Shown: positions 1 to 6,767 of the stretch, piece after piece
Numbering within the stretch: position 1 is the first letter of the stretch
Layout: every line of letters starts with the position of its first letter
Assembly: GCA_016930435.1 (NCBI GenBank)
Contig: JAFGGQ010000066.1
Span: 1-7,836 of the forward strand
Source of the DNA: a bacterium
Lineage (GTDB): Bacteria; UBP14; UBA6098; JAFGQG01
Direction: 5' to 3'
DNA length: 7,836 nucleotides
Notes under the pieces: generated by a model
The model's database searches: none
What the model saw: the letters and a program-made list of their open reading frames with translations, nothing else
What the model was told of the DNA's origin: nothing
Program-made: the position numbers and the translations under genes

Positions 1-100
1 GCGTCCGTTATTCGCACCACTACGGCGGCTGAGTAGATGCGAAGCATCGTATCGAAGCCCCTCCCGTAATTCGCGATTGCCGGATTCCGAGTACCCTAAA
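1..100. repeat. GC-rich, repeat-like edge sequence
   Basis: This stretch is clearly more GC-rich than the AT-rich DNA that follows it. It contains a short perfect hairpin at 36-48 (GATGC, loop GAA, GCATC), a second partial copy of the word ATCGAAGC just after it, and two similar words, CCGTTATTCGC and CCGTAATTCGC. One frame on the plus strand is open from base 2 to a TAG at 130-132, but it has no start and its residues look random. I read this as the edge of an interspersed intergenic repeat or the remnant of a mobile element, not as a gene. That it is repeated elsewhere in the genome is inference from its look; only one copy is visible here. Confidence 0.35.
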
Positions 101-130
101 GCGTATCAATGGAACAACCCAAACATATTT

Positions 131-151
131 TAGTCCCCGTAGGGACGAAAT
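131..151. repeat. 21-bp hairpin repeat, copy 1
   Basis: The unit has the inverted repeat GTCCC (133-137), a four-base loop CGTA, and GGGAC (142-146), followed by GAAAT. Copy 2 lies 51 bases downstream and matches at 19 of 21 positions; the two differences fall within the loop. Conserved stems with a variable loop suggest a structured or protein-bound element rather than chance. It sits beyond the 3' end of the minus-strand operon, where such elements may stabilise or end a transcript. There is no T-run on either strand directly after the stem, so it is not a classical intrinsic terminator. Confidence 0.75.
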
Positions 152-181
152 GTTTATAGCATAAAAACATAAAAATATCAA

Positions 182-202
182 TAGTCCCTTTAGGGACGAA
201 AT
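182..202. repeat. 21-bp hairpin repeat, copy 2
   Basis: Same unit and same orientation as the copy at 131-151: GTCCC (184-188), loop TTTA, GGGAC (193-197), then GAAAT. Thirty AT-rich bases separate the two copies. Two units are too few, and the unit too short, to call a CRISPR array. A scattered short palindromic intergenic repeat of the REP kind fits better. Confidence 0.75.
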
Positions 203-269
203 AGAATTAAATCAAACACTTATTTATAGGCACTTTCAGAACAATACAGGGAGACTTGGGTTAAAATGA

Positions 270-293
270 GGGTTCTTTTTATCATAAAGCCCC
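270..293 (-). terminator. possible terminator of the five-gene operon
   Basis: GGG (270-272) pairs with CCC (291-293) and CTTT (275-278) with AAAG (286-289), with a small internal bulge and a seven-base loop. It lies 23 bases beyond the stop codon of the reductase gene. On the minus strand the stem is followed by TCATTTTAA, a weak U-tract. On the plus strand it is followed by a better T-rich run (294-305), so the element may act in both directions. The stem is short and interrupted, so this is a tentative call. Confidence 0.4.
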
Positions 294-315
294 TTATATT
301 TTTTTCAAATGCAAA

Positions 316-1518
316 TTATCTTCTGAATATCTGGGGTAAAAACTCAACCGCTTTAACCAGCAATCTGGGATGATGAAAGATAATTGATTTTAGGACTTTG
401 GCGACATCAATGCCTTTAAATGTTCTATCTCCCATATTTTCGTTTATAAATTCAATTAATACTTCAAGATCCTGATCGGATATAGTAACATATAATTTCT
501 GTGCTGTCAAGTATATCTGATGCTGTCTTTTCTTAAGTTTATCCCATTCGTTTTCGTATTCAGCAAGCGCGGCATATCCCCTATGCTCATTTCGTAAGTA
601 TTTTATGCACTTTTGAGCGGCCAGTTTACCTGAGAGTAGGGCATTCGCTATGCCTGCCCCGGAAATAGGGTCAGTTAGATGACCGGCATCTCCGACAAGC
701 ATGATGTTTTTTTTAACCAGCGGGTTTATCCTCCTGGTTAATGGGATAACACCCCCCATTTTTTTTAGGATTCGCGCCCTGGGCATATTATTTGCTAAAA
801 AATCATCAAGGTATTGTTGAACACTTTTTTCACGCAGGTATCGCGCAGCTACTCCCACGCCTACATTAGCCTTTCCCTCTCCCTTGGGAAAGACCCAGGC
901 GTAACCCCCGGGAGCGATCTCATAACCTACGTAGAACTTAGCATATTCGGGATACTCGAGCTGAACATTATCCATTAAATATTGAGCGCCAGCGTCACAA
1001 TCATCAAGGGAAAGGGTGGTATCCCAACCAGCCCATTGAGCCACTTGGGACTCAACTCCATCCGCACCTATTATAATTTCTCCAAAAAACTCTATTGATT
1101 GTTTATTTATCACGCAGCTAATACCCTTATACCCATCATCAGGAGACCCTATCAAGCTTTCTGCCCGTGCATCAGTAAGCACAACAGCTCCGTAATATTC
1201 AGCCATTTCCGCAAGATCGCTTTCAAACAATGGTCTATCCAGGATGTAACCTGCTTTCGGGTGATGGACAATTATTTGACGCCCAGCCGGCGAGACCAGT
1301 ATTGCCCCTTCGATATTACTGTTTATCCAGGATTTTTTTACTGGAATAACCGATTCAAGGCCAGAACAGCTTAATCCTTCAGCGCAGCAGACGGGTTCAC
1401 CAAAGCGAGGGTGTTTTTCCATAAGAAGGACTTTTAAACCAGCCCTTGCAGCAAAATATGCACAGCTGATACCCCCCGGTCCGCCTCCCACCACCACTAT
1501 ATCGTAGTATTTATCCAT
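316..1518 (-). CDS. geranylgeranyl reductase family FAD-dependent oxidoreductase
   Basis: A 400-residue flavoprotein of the geranylgeranyl reductase family (p-hydroxybenzoate hydroxylase fold), which saturates double bonds in polyprenyl chains of lipids, quinones or chlorophyll-type tails. Seen in the sequence: the N-terminal Rossmann FAD motif GGGPGG (11-16) with E34 ending the second strand; a CC pair at 44-45 in the EPVCCAEG segment, where relatives carry a conserved cysteine; the second FAD element GADG (151-154); the substrate-pocket signature YAWVFPKG (206-213); and the FAD-binding GDAGHLTDPISGAG block (276-289). Length and order are normal for the family. The start is supported by GGAG six bases upstream (1525-1528 on the plus strand). 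Its first 8 bases overlap the end of the ferredoxin gene, implying translational coupling, and that ferredoxin is the likely electron donor. The true substrate cannot be read from sequence: archaeal-type ether lipid, menaquinone side chain and polyprenol are all possible. Confidence 0.9.
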   Translation of the reverse strand: MDKYYDIVVVGGGPGGISCAYFAARAGLKVLLMEKHPRFGEPVCCAEGLSCSGLESVIPVKKSWINSNIEGAILVSPAGRQIIVHHPKAGYILDRPLFESDLAEMAEYYGAVVLTDARAESLIGSPDDGYKGISCVINKQSIEFFGEIIIGADGVESQVAQWAGWDTTLSLDDCDAGAQYLMDNVQLEYPEYAKFYVGYEIAPGGYAWVFPKGEGKANVGVGVAARYLREKSVQQYLDDFLANNMPRARILKKMGGVIPLTRRINPLVKKNIMLVGDAGHLTDPISGAGIANALLSGKLAAQKCIKYLRNEHRGYAALAEYENEWDKLKKRQHQIYLTAQKLYVTISDQDLEVLIEFINENMGDRTFKGIDVAKVLKSIIFHHPRLLVKAVEFLPQIFRR

Positions 1519-1735
1519 AGCTTACTCCAAGAGCATGGTAAGGACAAACTATCAGACAAATTTTACAGAGGTTACAGCGAGAAGGGTTGATCTCCAGTTT
1601 AGTGGCAGTCAGAACCAGTGCATTGGCCTTACAAACACTAACACAGCCACCACAGTGACAGCAGATATCGAGATCCCATGTTAAAGAAACCGGGTTGTCC
1701 GGTACCCGCCGGGGGCTTTGAGCTGAACTAACTAT
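1511..1735 (-). CDS. 2[4Fe-4S] ferredoxin, probable ATA start
   Basis: A small gene of about 74 residues. It carries two cluster motifs: CCHCGGCVSVC (Cys 25, 28, 31, 35) and CNLCKICLIVCP (Cys 54, 57, 60, 64). The second is the full CxxCxxCxxxCP form; the first has Lys instead of Pro after its last Cys and one extra Cys at 26. A bacterial-type ferredoxin carrying low-potential electrons is thus well supported. The frame is open from the trkA TAG stop (1751-1753), yet none of its codons before the first cluster is ATG, GTG, TTG or CTG. The best start is ATA at 1733-1735, five bases after GGAGAG. The stop lies 8 bases inside the reductase gene, so the ferredoxin probably feeds that flavoprotein. 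Alternatives are read-through of the trkA TAG, or an ATG changed to ATA by mutation or sequencing error. The product is firm; the start is not. Confidence 0.88.
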   Translation of the reverse strand: MVSSAQSPRRVPDNPVSLTWDLDICCHCGGCVSVCKANALVLTATKLEINPSRCNLCKICLIVCPYHALGVSYG

Positions 1736-1740
1736 TAAAT

Positions 1741-1746
1741 CTCTCC
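1741..1746 (-). promoter_or_regulatory. Shine-Dalgarno site of the ferredoxin gene
   Basis: On the minus strand this reads GGAGAG. It lies in the 15-base gap between the trkA stop and the ferredoxin, five bases before an in-frame ATA. It is the main reason to place the ferredoxin start at 1735 and to prefer separate initiation over read-through from trkA. Confidence 0.65.
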
Positions 1747-1750
1747 AATC

Positions 1751-2422
1751 CTATTGATATTGCTTTAAAAAATTCTTAATATCCTGGTCAAGACCATAGA
1801 GTACCAAATAATCCCCATTCTCAACAGGGATTTCAACTTCTTCTTTGCGAATTAATTTGGTTAGTTCCCCCTTTTTATTGGAGAATTCTCTCTGAATAAA
1901 AACCAGTTCCACCCTATTTTTCTCCAATTCCAATTCCCCTATTTTTTTTCCAAACATCCCCTGAGGGGCCATTAAATAAACAATGCTGCCTTTTTCGCCG
2001 ATGTTGATTTTTTCAATATCCCCCAGCAATACTTTCTCTACCAGCCTTTTTGCAACCACCTCTTCCGGGAAGAGTACCATATCGCAGCCAATTCGGGTTA
2101 ATATTGTCTGCTGAACTTCATTAGAAGCACGGGAAACGATTGTTTTTATCCCCAACTGCCTCAACAAAATAACTGCCAGTAAATTACTGCTGAAATTTTC
2201 TCCGATAGTGATCACGGCCAGATCACATCTGCCCAGATCCTTGGATTCCAGGGTATCCTTATCGGTAATATCCATTATATAGGTTTCCGAAACCCTCTCC
2301 CGGATATTTTCTAATTTACGCTCATCCAGATCAATAACGAGCACTTTTTCACCAAGTTGAGTGAATCTTTCCGCTATATTTCTACCGAATTCTCCTGCTC
2401 CTACAATCAGAATTTCTTTCAT
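1751..2422 (-). CDS. trkA: K+ uptake regulatory subunit TrkA/KtrA (RCK protein)
   Basis: A 223-residue cytoplasmic gating subunit of a Trk/Ktr potassium uptake system. The N-terminal RCK_N domain (about 1-125) starts with ILIVGAGEFGRNIA, whose GAGEFG (8-13) is the nucleotide-binding loop, and D31 in LVIDLDE is the acidic residue that usually contacts the ribose. The segment ITIGENFSSNLLAVILLRQLG is typical of the family. An RCK_C (TrkA_C) domain follows at about 130-222. A single RCK_N/RCK_C pair and this length fit KtrA, which forms an octameric ring binding ATP or ADP; E. coli TrkA is a duplicated form about twice as long. The ATG overlaps the trkH stop by four bases (ATGA), so the two subunits are translationally coupled and surely partners. 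Its TAG stop is followed in the same frame by the ferredoxin gene. Confidence 0.93.
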   Translation of the reverse strand: MKEILIVGAGEFGRNIAERFTQLGEKVLVIDLDERKLENIRERVSETYIMDITDKDTLESKDLGRCDLAVITIGENFSSNLLAVILLRQLGIKTIVSRASNEVQQTILTRIGCDMVLFPEEVVAKRLVEKVLLGDIEKINIGEKGSIVYLMAPQGMFGKKIGELELEKNRVELVFIQREFSNKKGELTKLIRKEEVEIPVENGDYLVLYGLDQDIKNFLKQYQ

Positions 2423-4173
2423 CCTATCATCACCCTTTCTTCAGTATATCTAAATTTTCCTTCTGATCGTTTGCTGGGGATAGCAAATATCAGGGTTAGG
2501 GGTCCGATTCTACCTACAAGCATTATAACGGTGATTACCAGTTTACCAATGGTACTCAGGCTGGATGTAATTCCGCAGGATAGCCCTACCGTTCCGAAAG
2601 CGGACATTACTTCGAAGAGGATATGTTCGAAAGCAGCGGATTCTGTAATGGACAGTATTAAGGCTCCGGTAAAAAAGACCGAAAATCCCAGAACGGTTAC
2701 CATTATAGCGCCGTGAATAACATCTAAAGGTATCCTTCGGTTGAAAAGGTTCACCTCGCCAATACCCTTAATCTTACTTTTAATAAGTGCAAAGAGGGTT
2801 GCAAAGCTGGTAGTTTTGATTCCTCCGCCGGTGGATCCCGGAGAGGCGCCAATAAACATCAGTATCACGAGAATCCATAAGGTTCCGATATGCACCCGGG
2901 CAATATCAAGCGTATTGAAACCCGCGGTTCTCGAGGTTACCGATTGGAAATAGGATGCGAGCAATTTAGTCCCCAGCGGCAGATTGGCTAAATGATGATT
3001 GTAATCGATTGTAAAGATTATAACCGTTCCAAGAGCGATCAATATAAGAGAAGTGCTGAAAACCACCCTGGTCTGCAGCGAGAAGTGGGGAAGCCTTCGA
3101 AATTTATCCTTAAATGGTGAGGTTATATACCTCCAGATATCGGCGATAACCACAAAACCAAATCCTCCTAAAATGATCAGACCGGTGATGATAAGGTTCA
3201 TTCCAAGATGACTTTGATATTCTATAAAGCTGGTTGAGAACAGGGAAAAGCCTGCATTGCAGAAGGCGCTTACAGAGTGAAAAATTGAGGAATAGAGTCC
3301 TCCCTCTCCGGCAGGGGGAGTACCTTTGAATACCAGGTAGATCAGGATTGCTCCAGTCATTTCGATCAGGACAGTAGCAACAATAATTGATTTTATAAGG
3401 CTCTTTATCTTACTAAAAGCCCTTATATTGAGGATATCCCCCAGAAGCATTCTTTCTCTCAAGCCCAATTCGCCCCTTATGATCAAGGCGAAAAAAGTGG
3501 CAAAGGTCATCAAGCCCAAACCTCCCAGTTGGATCAGCAGGAGTATCACGGTTTGTCCGAACTTGGCAAAATAAGTACCGGTATCCACGACTATCAGTCC
3601 GGTAACGCAGGTTGCGGAGGTGGCAGTAAAGAGTGCGTCAACAAAACTGATCTTTCCACTTACCGTTGCCCTGGGCAAAAGCAGCAGTAAGGTCCCTGCA
3701 ATTATGATAGCAACAAAACTGCCAACGAGCAGTAATGAAGGAGGAAGCGGAAACTTGGTTATGCTTTGATGCAGCCGTCCCAGTTGCATCAGAAGCTCAA
3801 ATAATATATAACCCTGAAAGATGATAATATATATCTTGGTTATGGAAACTAATCTCAAAGCGCCTAAAATGGTTTTGAATTCAGGAGTGATGAAAAACAG
3901 TTTAAAGGTGATCAACTGGAATATAAAAAGGAATGCCAGTATATATTGGACCTTATGAGAGCTTATATATTCAGCTTTTCGAGATGCGAAAATCAACCTG
4001 ATAAGTGAATTGGCAATAAAAGAGGCGATAATGAAATAATCTCCGTAGAAGAGGTAATTCTTTATAACTTGCGAAGTGAAAAATCCATATTTAGCGATCA
4101 GTGATGCCAAAGCCATCAGGGCAATTATTCCCATATACCAGTCCAGAATTCTCTTTACCTTTTTATTTTCCAT
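2419..4173 (-). CDS. trkH: K+ transporter membrane subunit TrkH/KtrB with extra N-terminal domain
   Basis: A 584-residue inner-membrane K+ translocating subunit. The core (about 145-570) has the four M1-P-M2 repeats of the SKT superfamily. The four selectivity-filter loops, each with its glycine, are visible: TCVTGL (G192), AFCNAGF (G308), SRTAGF (G418) and AFGTVGL (G530). The GASPGSTGGGIKTT segment (442-455), conserved between the third and fourth repeats, is present. Usual family length is about 440-490; here about 135 extra N-terminal residues add four likely membrane helices (about 10-30, 42-62, 76-96, 105-128). The R/K-containing segment LRLVSITK (106-113) and the pattern around SLIRLIF...YI (56-70) recall S4 and S2 of voltage-sensor domains, but without the dense arginine ladder. 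The gene begins eight bases after holA and overlaps trkA by four. Function as the K+ path is secure; the role of the extension is unknown. Confidence 0.93.
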   Translation of the reverse strand: MENKKVKRILDWYMGIIALMALASLIAKYGFFTSQVIKNYLFYGDYFIIASFIANSLIRLIFASRKAEYISSHKVQYILAFLFIFQLITFKLFFITPEFKTILGALRLVSITKIYIIIFQGYILFELLMQLGRLHQSITKFPLPPSLLLVGSFVAIIIAGTLLLLLPRATVSGKISFVDALFTATSATCVTGLIVVDTGTYFAKFGQTVILLLIQLGGLGLMTFATFFALIIRGELGLRERMLLGDILNIRAFSKIKSLIKSIIVATVLIEMTGAILIYLVFKGTPPAGEGGLYSSIFHSVSAFCNAGFSLFSTSFIEYQSHLGMNLIITGLIILGGFGFVVIADIWRYITSPFKDKFRRLPHFSLQTRVVFSTSLILIALGTVIIFTIDYNHHLANLPLGTKLLASYFQSVTSRTAGFNTLDIARVHIGTLWILVILMFIGASPGSTGGGIKTTSFATLFALIKSKIKGIGEVNLFNRRIPLDVIHGAIMVTVLGFSVFFTGALILSITESAAFEHILFEVMSAFGTVGLSCGITSSLSTIGKLVITVIMLVGRIGPLTLIFAIPSKRSEGKFRYTEERVMIG

Positions 4174-4181
4174 AACAAAAC

Positions 4182-5183
4182 CTATTTCAAGGTGGAGATT
4201 TTGCAGATAGCATAAGTAATTGCTTCTTTTTGACCCATATTACCGCCCTTTATCATCAAATCGGTTTCCTTCAAGATAAAGATCATCTGGATTATCTGCC
4301 GTGGTTTATAATTCCGGGCTTGAGCAATATAGGATTTGATCCAGTATGGAGAAATCCGCATTTTTTTTGCTATTTCCGAAGCTGAAACGCCTTGAGCCTG
4401 ATAAGCCAGCAGCTTGAGGAGCTCCGTACATCTTCTCTGTAACCAGTAGATCATCATTGGAGCGGATTCACCATAATTAAAAAGCTCCTGGGAATGAACC
4501 AGACATGCTTTAAAGTCTTTTTGGCCAAAACTATCTATAAACTGAAAAATGTTTGCAGTACGGCTTTGGGATACAACCTGCCCGATATCATCTACCGTGA
4601 TCTCGGGCCGGTCGCCGATATAAGCGCAAATCTTCTCTAATTCACTTTTTATTGTTAATAGGGTTGGGGTAACTCGTTTTAGAAAAAATTGAATTGCCGG
4701 GCCTCCTATTCTCTTATGCCGGGAACGGGCAAAATGGGTTAGCCAATATCCCAGTTCATTTTCATAAGGAGGAGAAGCATCCAAAAAACAAAACCGGCTT
4801 TTAAACTTACGGTGATATTCCCCCAGTGTTATTCCGGTACTTAACGAAGTTAAAACCACCGTCGATGTTTCCGGGATATTGAACTGAGCAAGTTCCTTTT
4901 TAAACTGCAGAGAAAGACTATGAACATCATAAATAATGGTCAATTTCCGGGGGGACATCATTGGAATGGCCAAGATTGAATCGATGACCGCCTTGGGTTC
5001 GGCCAATTCCCTGGCCCAGAATTCAGAAATATTAAACTCTTCCAGTTCAATAGCCGATTTCTTTCGGATCGTCCTTATAAGTATATCCCTCATAAACAGG
5101 CTATCGCCGCAGATATAATAACCTTCGGCGATCTCTGACTTGCGGATATCGGTCAACACATTTTCAAATTGGATCGGTTTCAT
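4182..5183 (-). CDS. holA: DNA polymerase III subunit delta
   Basis: A 333-residue clamp-loader subunit that binds and opens the beta sliding clamp. Normal HolA length and order are seen. The N-terminal strand YYICGDSLFMRD (22-33) matches the family's opening 'Y-x-I-x-G-x-(D/E)-x-(F/L)' pattern. The PMMSPRKLTIIYDV stretch (74-87) fits the conserved segment before the clamp-binding region. ELEKICAYIGD (181-191) and NIFQFIDSF (211-219) mark the lid and collar boundary. The C-terminal helical collar ends with ILKETDLMIKGG (303-314), the family's typical 'L-x-x-x-D-x-x-I-K' tail. The ATG has only a weak AGGGG two bases upstream, but no better start exists and the N-terminus aligns with the family. 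It is the first gene of the operon, eight bases before trkH, behind a good promoter. No functional link to K+ uptake is implied. Confidence 0.88.
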   Translation of the reverse strand: MKPIQFENVLTDIRKSEIAEGYYICGDSLFMRDILIRTIRKKSAIELEEFNISEFWARELAEPKAVIDSILAIPMMSPRKLTIIYDVHSLSLQFKKELAQFNIPETSTVVLTSLSTGITLGEYHRKFKSRFCFLDASPPYENELGYWLTHFARSRHKRIGGPAIQFFLKRVTPTLLTIKSELEKICAYIGDRPEITVDDIGQVVSQSRTANIFQFIDSFGQKDFKACLVHSQELFNYGESAPMMIYWLQRRCTELLKLLAYQAQGVSASEIAKKMRISPYWIKSYIAQARNYKPRQIIQMIFILKETDLMIKGGNMGQKEAITYAICKISTLK

Positions 5184-5227
5184 TACCCCTAAAAAATCGG
5201 CAATAAATTTTCCGGCGTTTTTTGATT

Positions 5228-5255
5228 AATATACACCATCAGGGGATATTGTCAA
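5228..5255 (-). promoter_or_regulatory. sigma70-like promoter of holA-trkH-trkA-ferredoxin-reductase operon
   Basis: On the minus strand a perfect -35 box TTGACA (5250-5255) and a -10 box TATATT (5228-5233, five of six consensus bases) are separated by 16 bases. Transcription would start near 5221, giving a leader of about 38 bases before the holA ATG. No other good promoter was seen inside the five-gene cluster, so this site probably drives all of it. Confidence 0.65.
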
Positions 5256-5305
5256 TAATATTTGGTCATGACAATCATTACTTTTTAGCTCCTATTATAA
5301 TTTAA

Positions 5306-5390
5306 GGTTTATGTAAAAAATAATTGCATATAAACCAATTGATTTAACTTCATCTCATTAATATTAGGGCATCTGATTTGCACATAAACC
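5306..5390. repeat. three copies of an ATATAAACC-like motif, possible operator
   Basis: GGTTTATGT (5306-5314) and its exact inverse ACATAAACC (5382-5390) flank a third, near-identical copy ATATAAACC (5328-5336). All lie between the two divergent promoters, where a regulator of either operon would bind. The sequence is AT-rich, so part of this may be chance. Confidence 0.3.
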
Positions 5391-5436
5391 CATTTTGAAA
5401 GAAGTTATACGGATTTTGCTTTTGAGAAATAAATGC

Positions 5437-5463
5437 TTGCCTAACCGAAGGGCATACTATAAT
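5437..5463 (+). promoter_or_regulatory. candidate promoter of the permease-lipoprotein operon
   Basis: A perfect -10 box TATAAT (5458-5463) is preceded by a poor -35 box TTGCCT (5437-5442) at a short 15-base spacing. Transcription would start near 5470, about 35 bases before the permease ATG. The call rests mostly on the -10 box. Confidence 0.35.
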
Positions 5464-5504
5464 TTTAGGTCTAATAATCAAATTAATAATTAAACACGAT
5501 CTTT

Positions 5505-6743
5505 ATGAAATATGAACTTTACATTGCCCTCCGCTATTTATTTGCCCGGGAAAAGAACCGGTTTATCTCTATTGTAACCATATTCTCAATAGTCGGGATT
5601 ATGATCGGCGTGGGTGCCTTGATCATCGTCCTTTCAGTAATGAATGGTTTTGAAGACGAAGTGAGGAGCAAGATACTGGGCACTACCGCTCATATAGGCA
5701 TATATTCCTACAAGAACCGGATCGTTAGCAACTGGGATATTATTCAGCAAAAGCATTTGCAATCCAAGGATTGGATAATCGCTTCTGCCCCTTTTATCCA
5801 CACCAAGGCAGCCATTGCCAGTGTTGAAGAAAACGATGGCATTATGATCCGGGGGGTGCTCCCCTCCTTCGAATTTAAGGTCAATGATATAAATAATAAT
5901 ATGTATTCCGGATCGTTTTTTACCGAAGAATACGATACCACAGATATTCCTCATATTATCCTGGGAAAATACCTGGCCCAGCAACTTAGAGTAATTACCG
6001 GAGATACTATCTTGCTCTATAGCCTTAAGGAGGTCAAACCATCTTCATTCGGTTTTATTTCACCTAAGGTCAAACAGTTTAAGGTAACAGGTATATTCGA
6101 GACCGGAATGTACGAGTTCGATGCCGCCCTCGCTTATATCCATTTGAAAGCCGCCCAGGACTTCTTCAATATGCCCAATGCTATTACCGGAATTGAGATT
6201 AAGATCGATAATTTTTATAATGCTGAGAAACACTCCAAGGAGTTGGAGAAGGAGATCGGTTATCCATACTATGCAGTCTCCTGGATGCAGATGAACAAGA
6301 ACCTGTTTTCCTGGATGACACTGGAGAAATGGGGGATGTTCCTTGTTCTAAGCCTTATCATCGCTGTCGCGACCATCAACATAATAAGTACTTTATTCAT
6401 GGTAGTAATGGAAAAGACACGGGATATCGGTATTCTAAAATCGATGGGGGCCGCTTCCCGCAACGTCATGCGCTTGTTTATAATTCACGGCCTGATTGTA
6501 GGTCTTACCGGTACCATACTGGGAGTGGGATCTGGTTTCCTTGTTTGCTGGATACAGCAGAGCTATAATATTATCTCCCTGCCTCCCGACGTTTACTCAA
6601 TCTCATCCCTCCCCATCAAGATGCAGGGTCTGGATTTCGTAATAATTTCACTGGCATCGCTCCTGCTTACCCTTGCTTCAGCAATTTACCCCGCATATAA
6701 AGCTGCCAAATTAGAACCAATAGAAGCCATAAGATATGGATAA
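5505..6743 (+). CDS. LolC/LolE-type lipoprotein-releasing ABC permease
   Basis: A 412-residue inner-membrane protein of the LolC/LolE branch of the FtsX/MacB family, which with the ATPase LolD extracts outer-membrane lipoproteins from the inner membrane for transfer to LolA. The N-terminus has the family opening IALRYLFARE and a first membrane helix (about 21-46), followed by the diagnostic MNGFEDEVRSKILG segment (46-59). A periplasmic MacB-like domain (about 60-265) follows. Then come three helices (about 276-302, 322-350, 376-400), the coupling-helix region EKTRDIGILKSMGA (303-316), and the typical C-terminus YPAYKAAKLEPIEAIR (395-410). Length is normal. No clear ribosome binding site precedes the ATG, but the N-terminus matches the family exactly. 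Its usual ATPase partner LolD is not next to it; the next gene, after 24 bases, is a predicted lipoprotein. LolC and LolE cannot be told apart here, and many lineages have a single homologue serving both roles. Confidence 0.9.
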   Translation: MKYELYIALRYLFAREKNRFISIVTIFSIVGIMIGVGALIIVLSVMNGFEDEVRSKILGTTAHIGIYSYKNRIVSNWDIIQQKHLQSKDWIIASAPFIHTKAAIASVEENDGIMIRGVLPSFEFKVNDINNNMYSGSFFTEEYDTTDIPHIILGKYLAQQLRVITGDTILLYSLKEVKPSSFGFISPKVKQFKVTGIFETGMYEFDAALAYIHLKAAQDFFNMPNAITGIEIKIDNFYNAEKHSKELEKEIGYPYYAVSWMQMNKNLFSWMTLEKWGMFLVLSLIIAVATINIISTLFMVVMEKTRDIGILKSMGAASRNVMRLFIIHGLIVGLTGTILGVGSGFLVCWIQQSYNIISLPPDVYSISSLPIKMQGLDFVIISLASLLLTLASAIYPAYKAAKLEPIEAIRYG

Positions 6744-6767
6744 TTAACCCTTAAATACGGAGGAATA

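Larger units (their letters stand above)
5184..5504. other. divergent intergenic control region
   Basis: These 321 AT-rich bases separate the minus-strand holA operon from the plus-strand permease operon and hold no credible gene. They contain the holA promoter (5228-5255), a weaker permease promoter (5437-5463) and a family of GGTTTAT-type motifs (5306-5390). There is also a perfect 8-bp palindrome GTCATGAC (5265-5272) just upstream of the holA -35 box. A further plus-strand TATAAT (5296-5301) has only a poorly spaced -35 candidate, ATGACA at 5268-5273. No riboswitch or structured RNA was recognised. Confidence 0.7.

Noticed and set aside
1-47. A minus-strand frame starting with ATG at 47 and running off the window edge, with a GGAGG-like run upstream
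   Set aside because: Only 15 codons are visible, the GGAGG run is about 12 bases from the ATG, and the ATG lies inside a small hairpin in repeat-like DNA. No protein family is recognisable.
2-132. Plus-strand open frame of about 43 codons at the window start
   Set aside because: No start codon in view, residues are random-looking and Arg/Ser/Pro-rich, and it ends inside the first hairpin repeat. It may be the tail of something outside the window, but nothing supports this.
131-202. Two repeats with a 30-base spacer, like a minimal CRISPR array
   Set aside because: Only two units, each 21 bases and mostly a short hairpin, with an AT-rich low-complexity spacer and no cas gene in the window.
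116-262. AACCCAA (116-122) and TTGGGTT (256-262) as inverted repeats flanking the hairpin pair, suggesting a mobile element
   Set aside because: Seven bases in AT-rich DNA is within chance, there is no target-site duplication, and nothing mobile lies between them.
2357-2953. Plus-strand open frames of up to about 119 codons opposite trkA and trkH
   Set aside because: They are antisense to strongly conserved coding sequence, show no recognisable family and lack credible ribosome sites.
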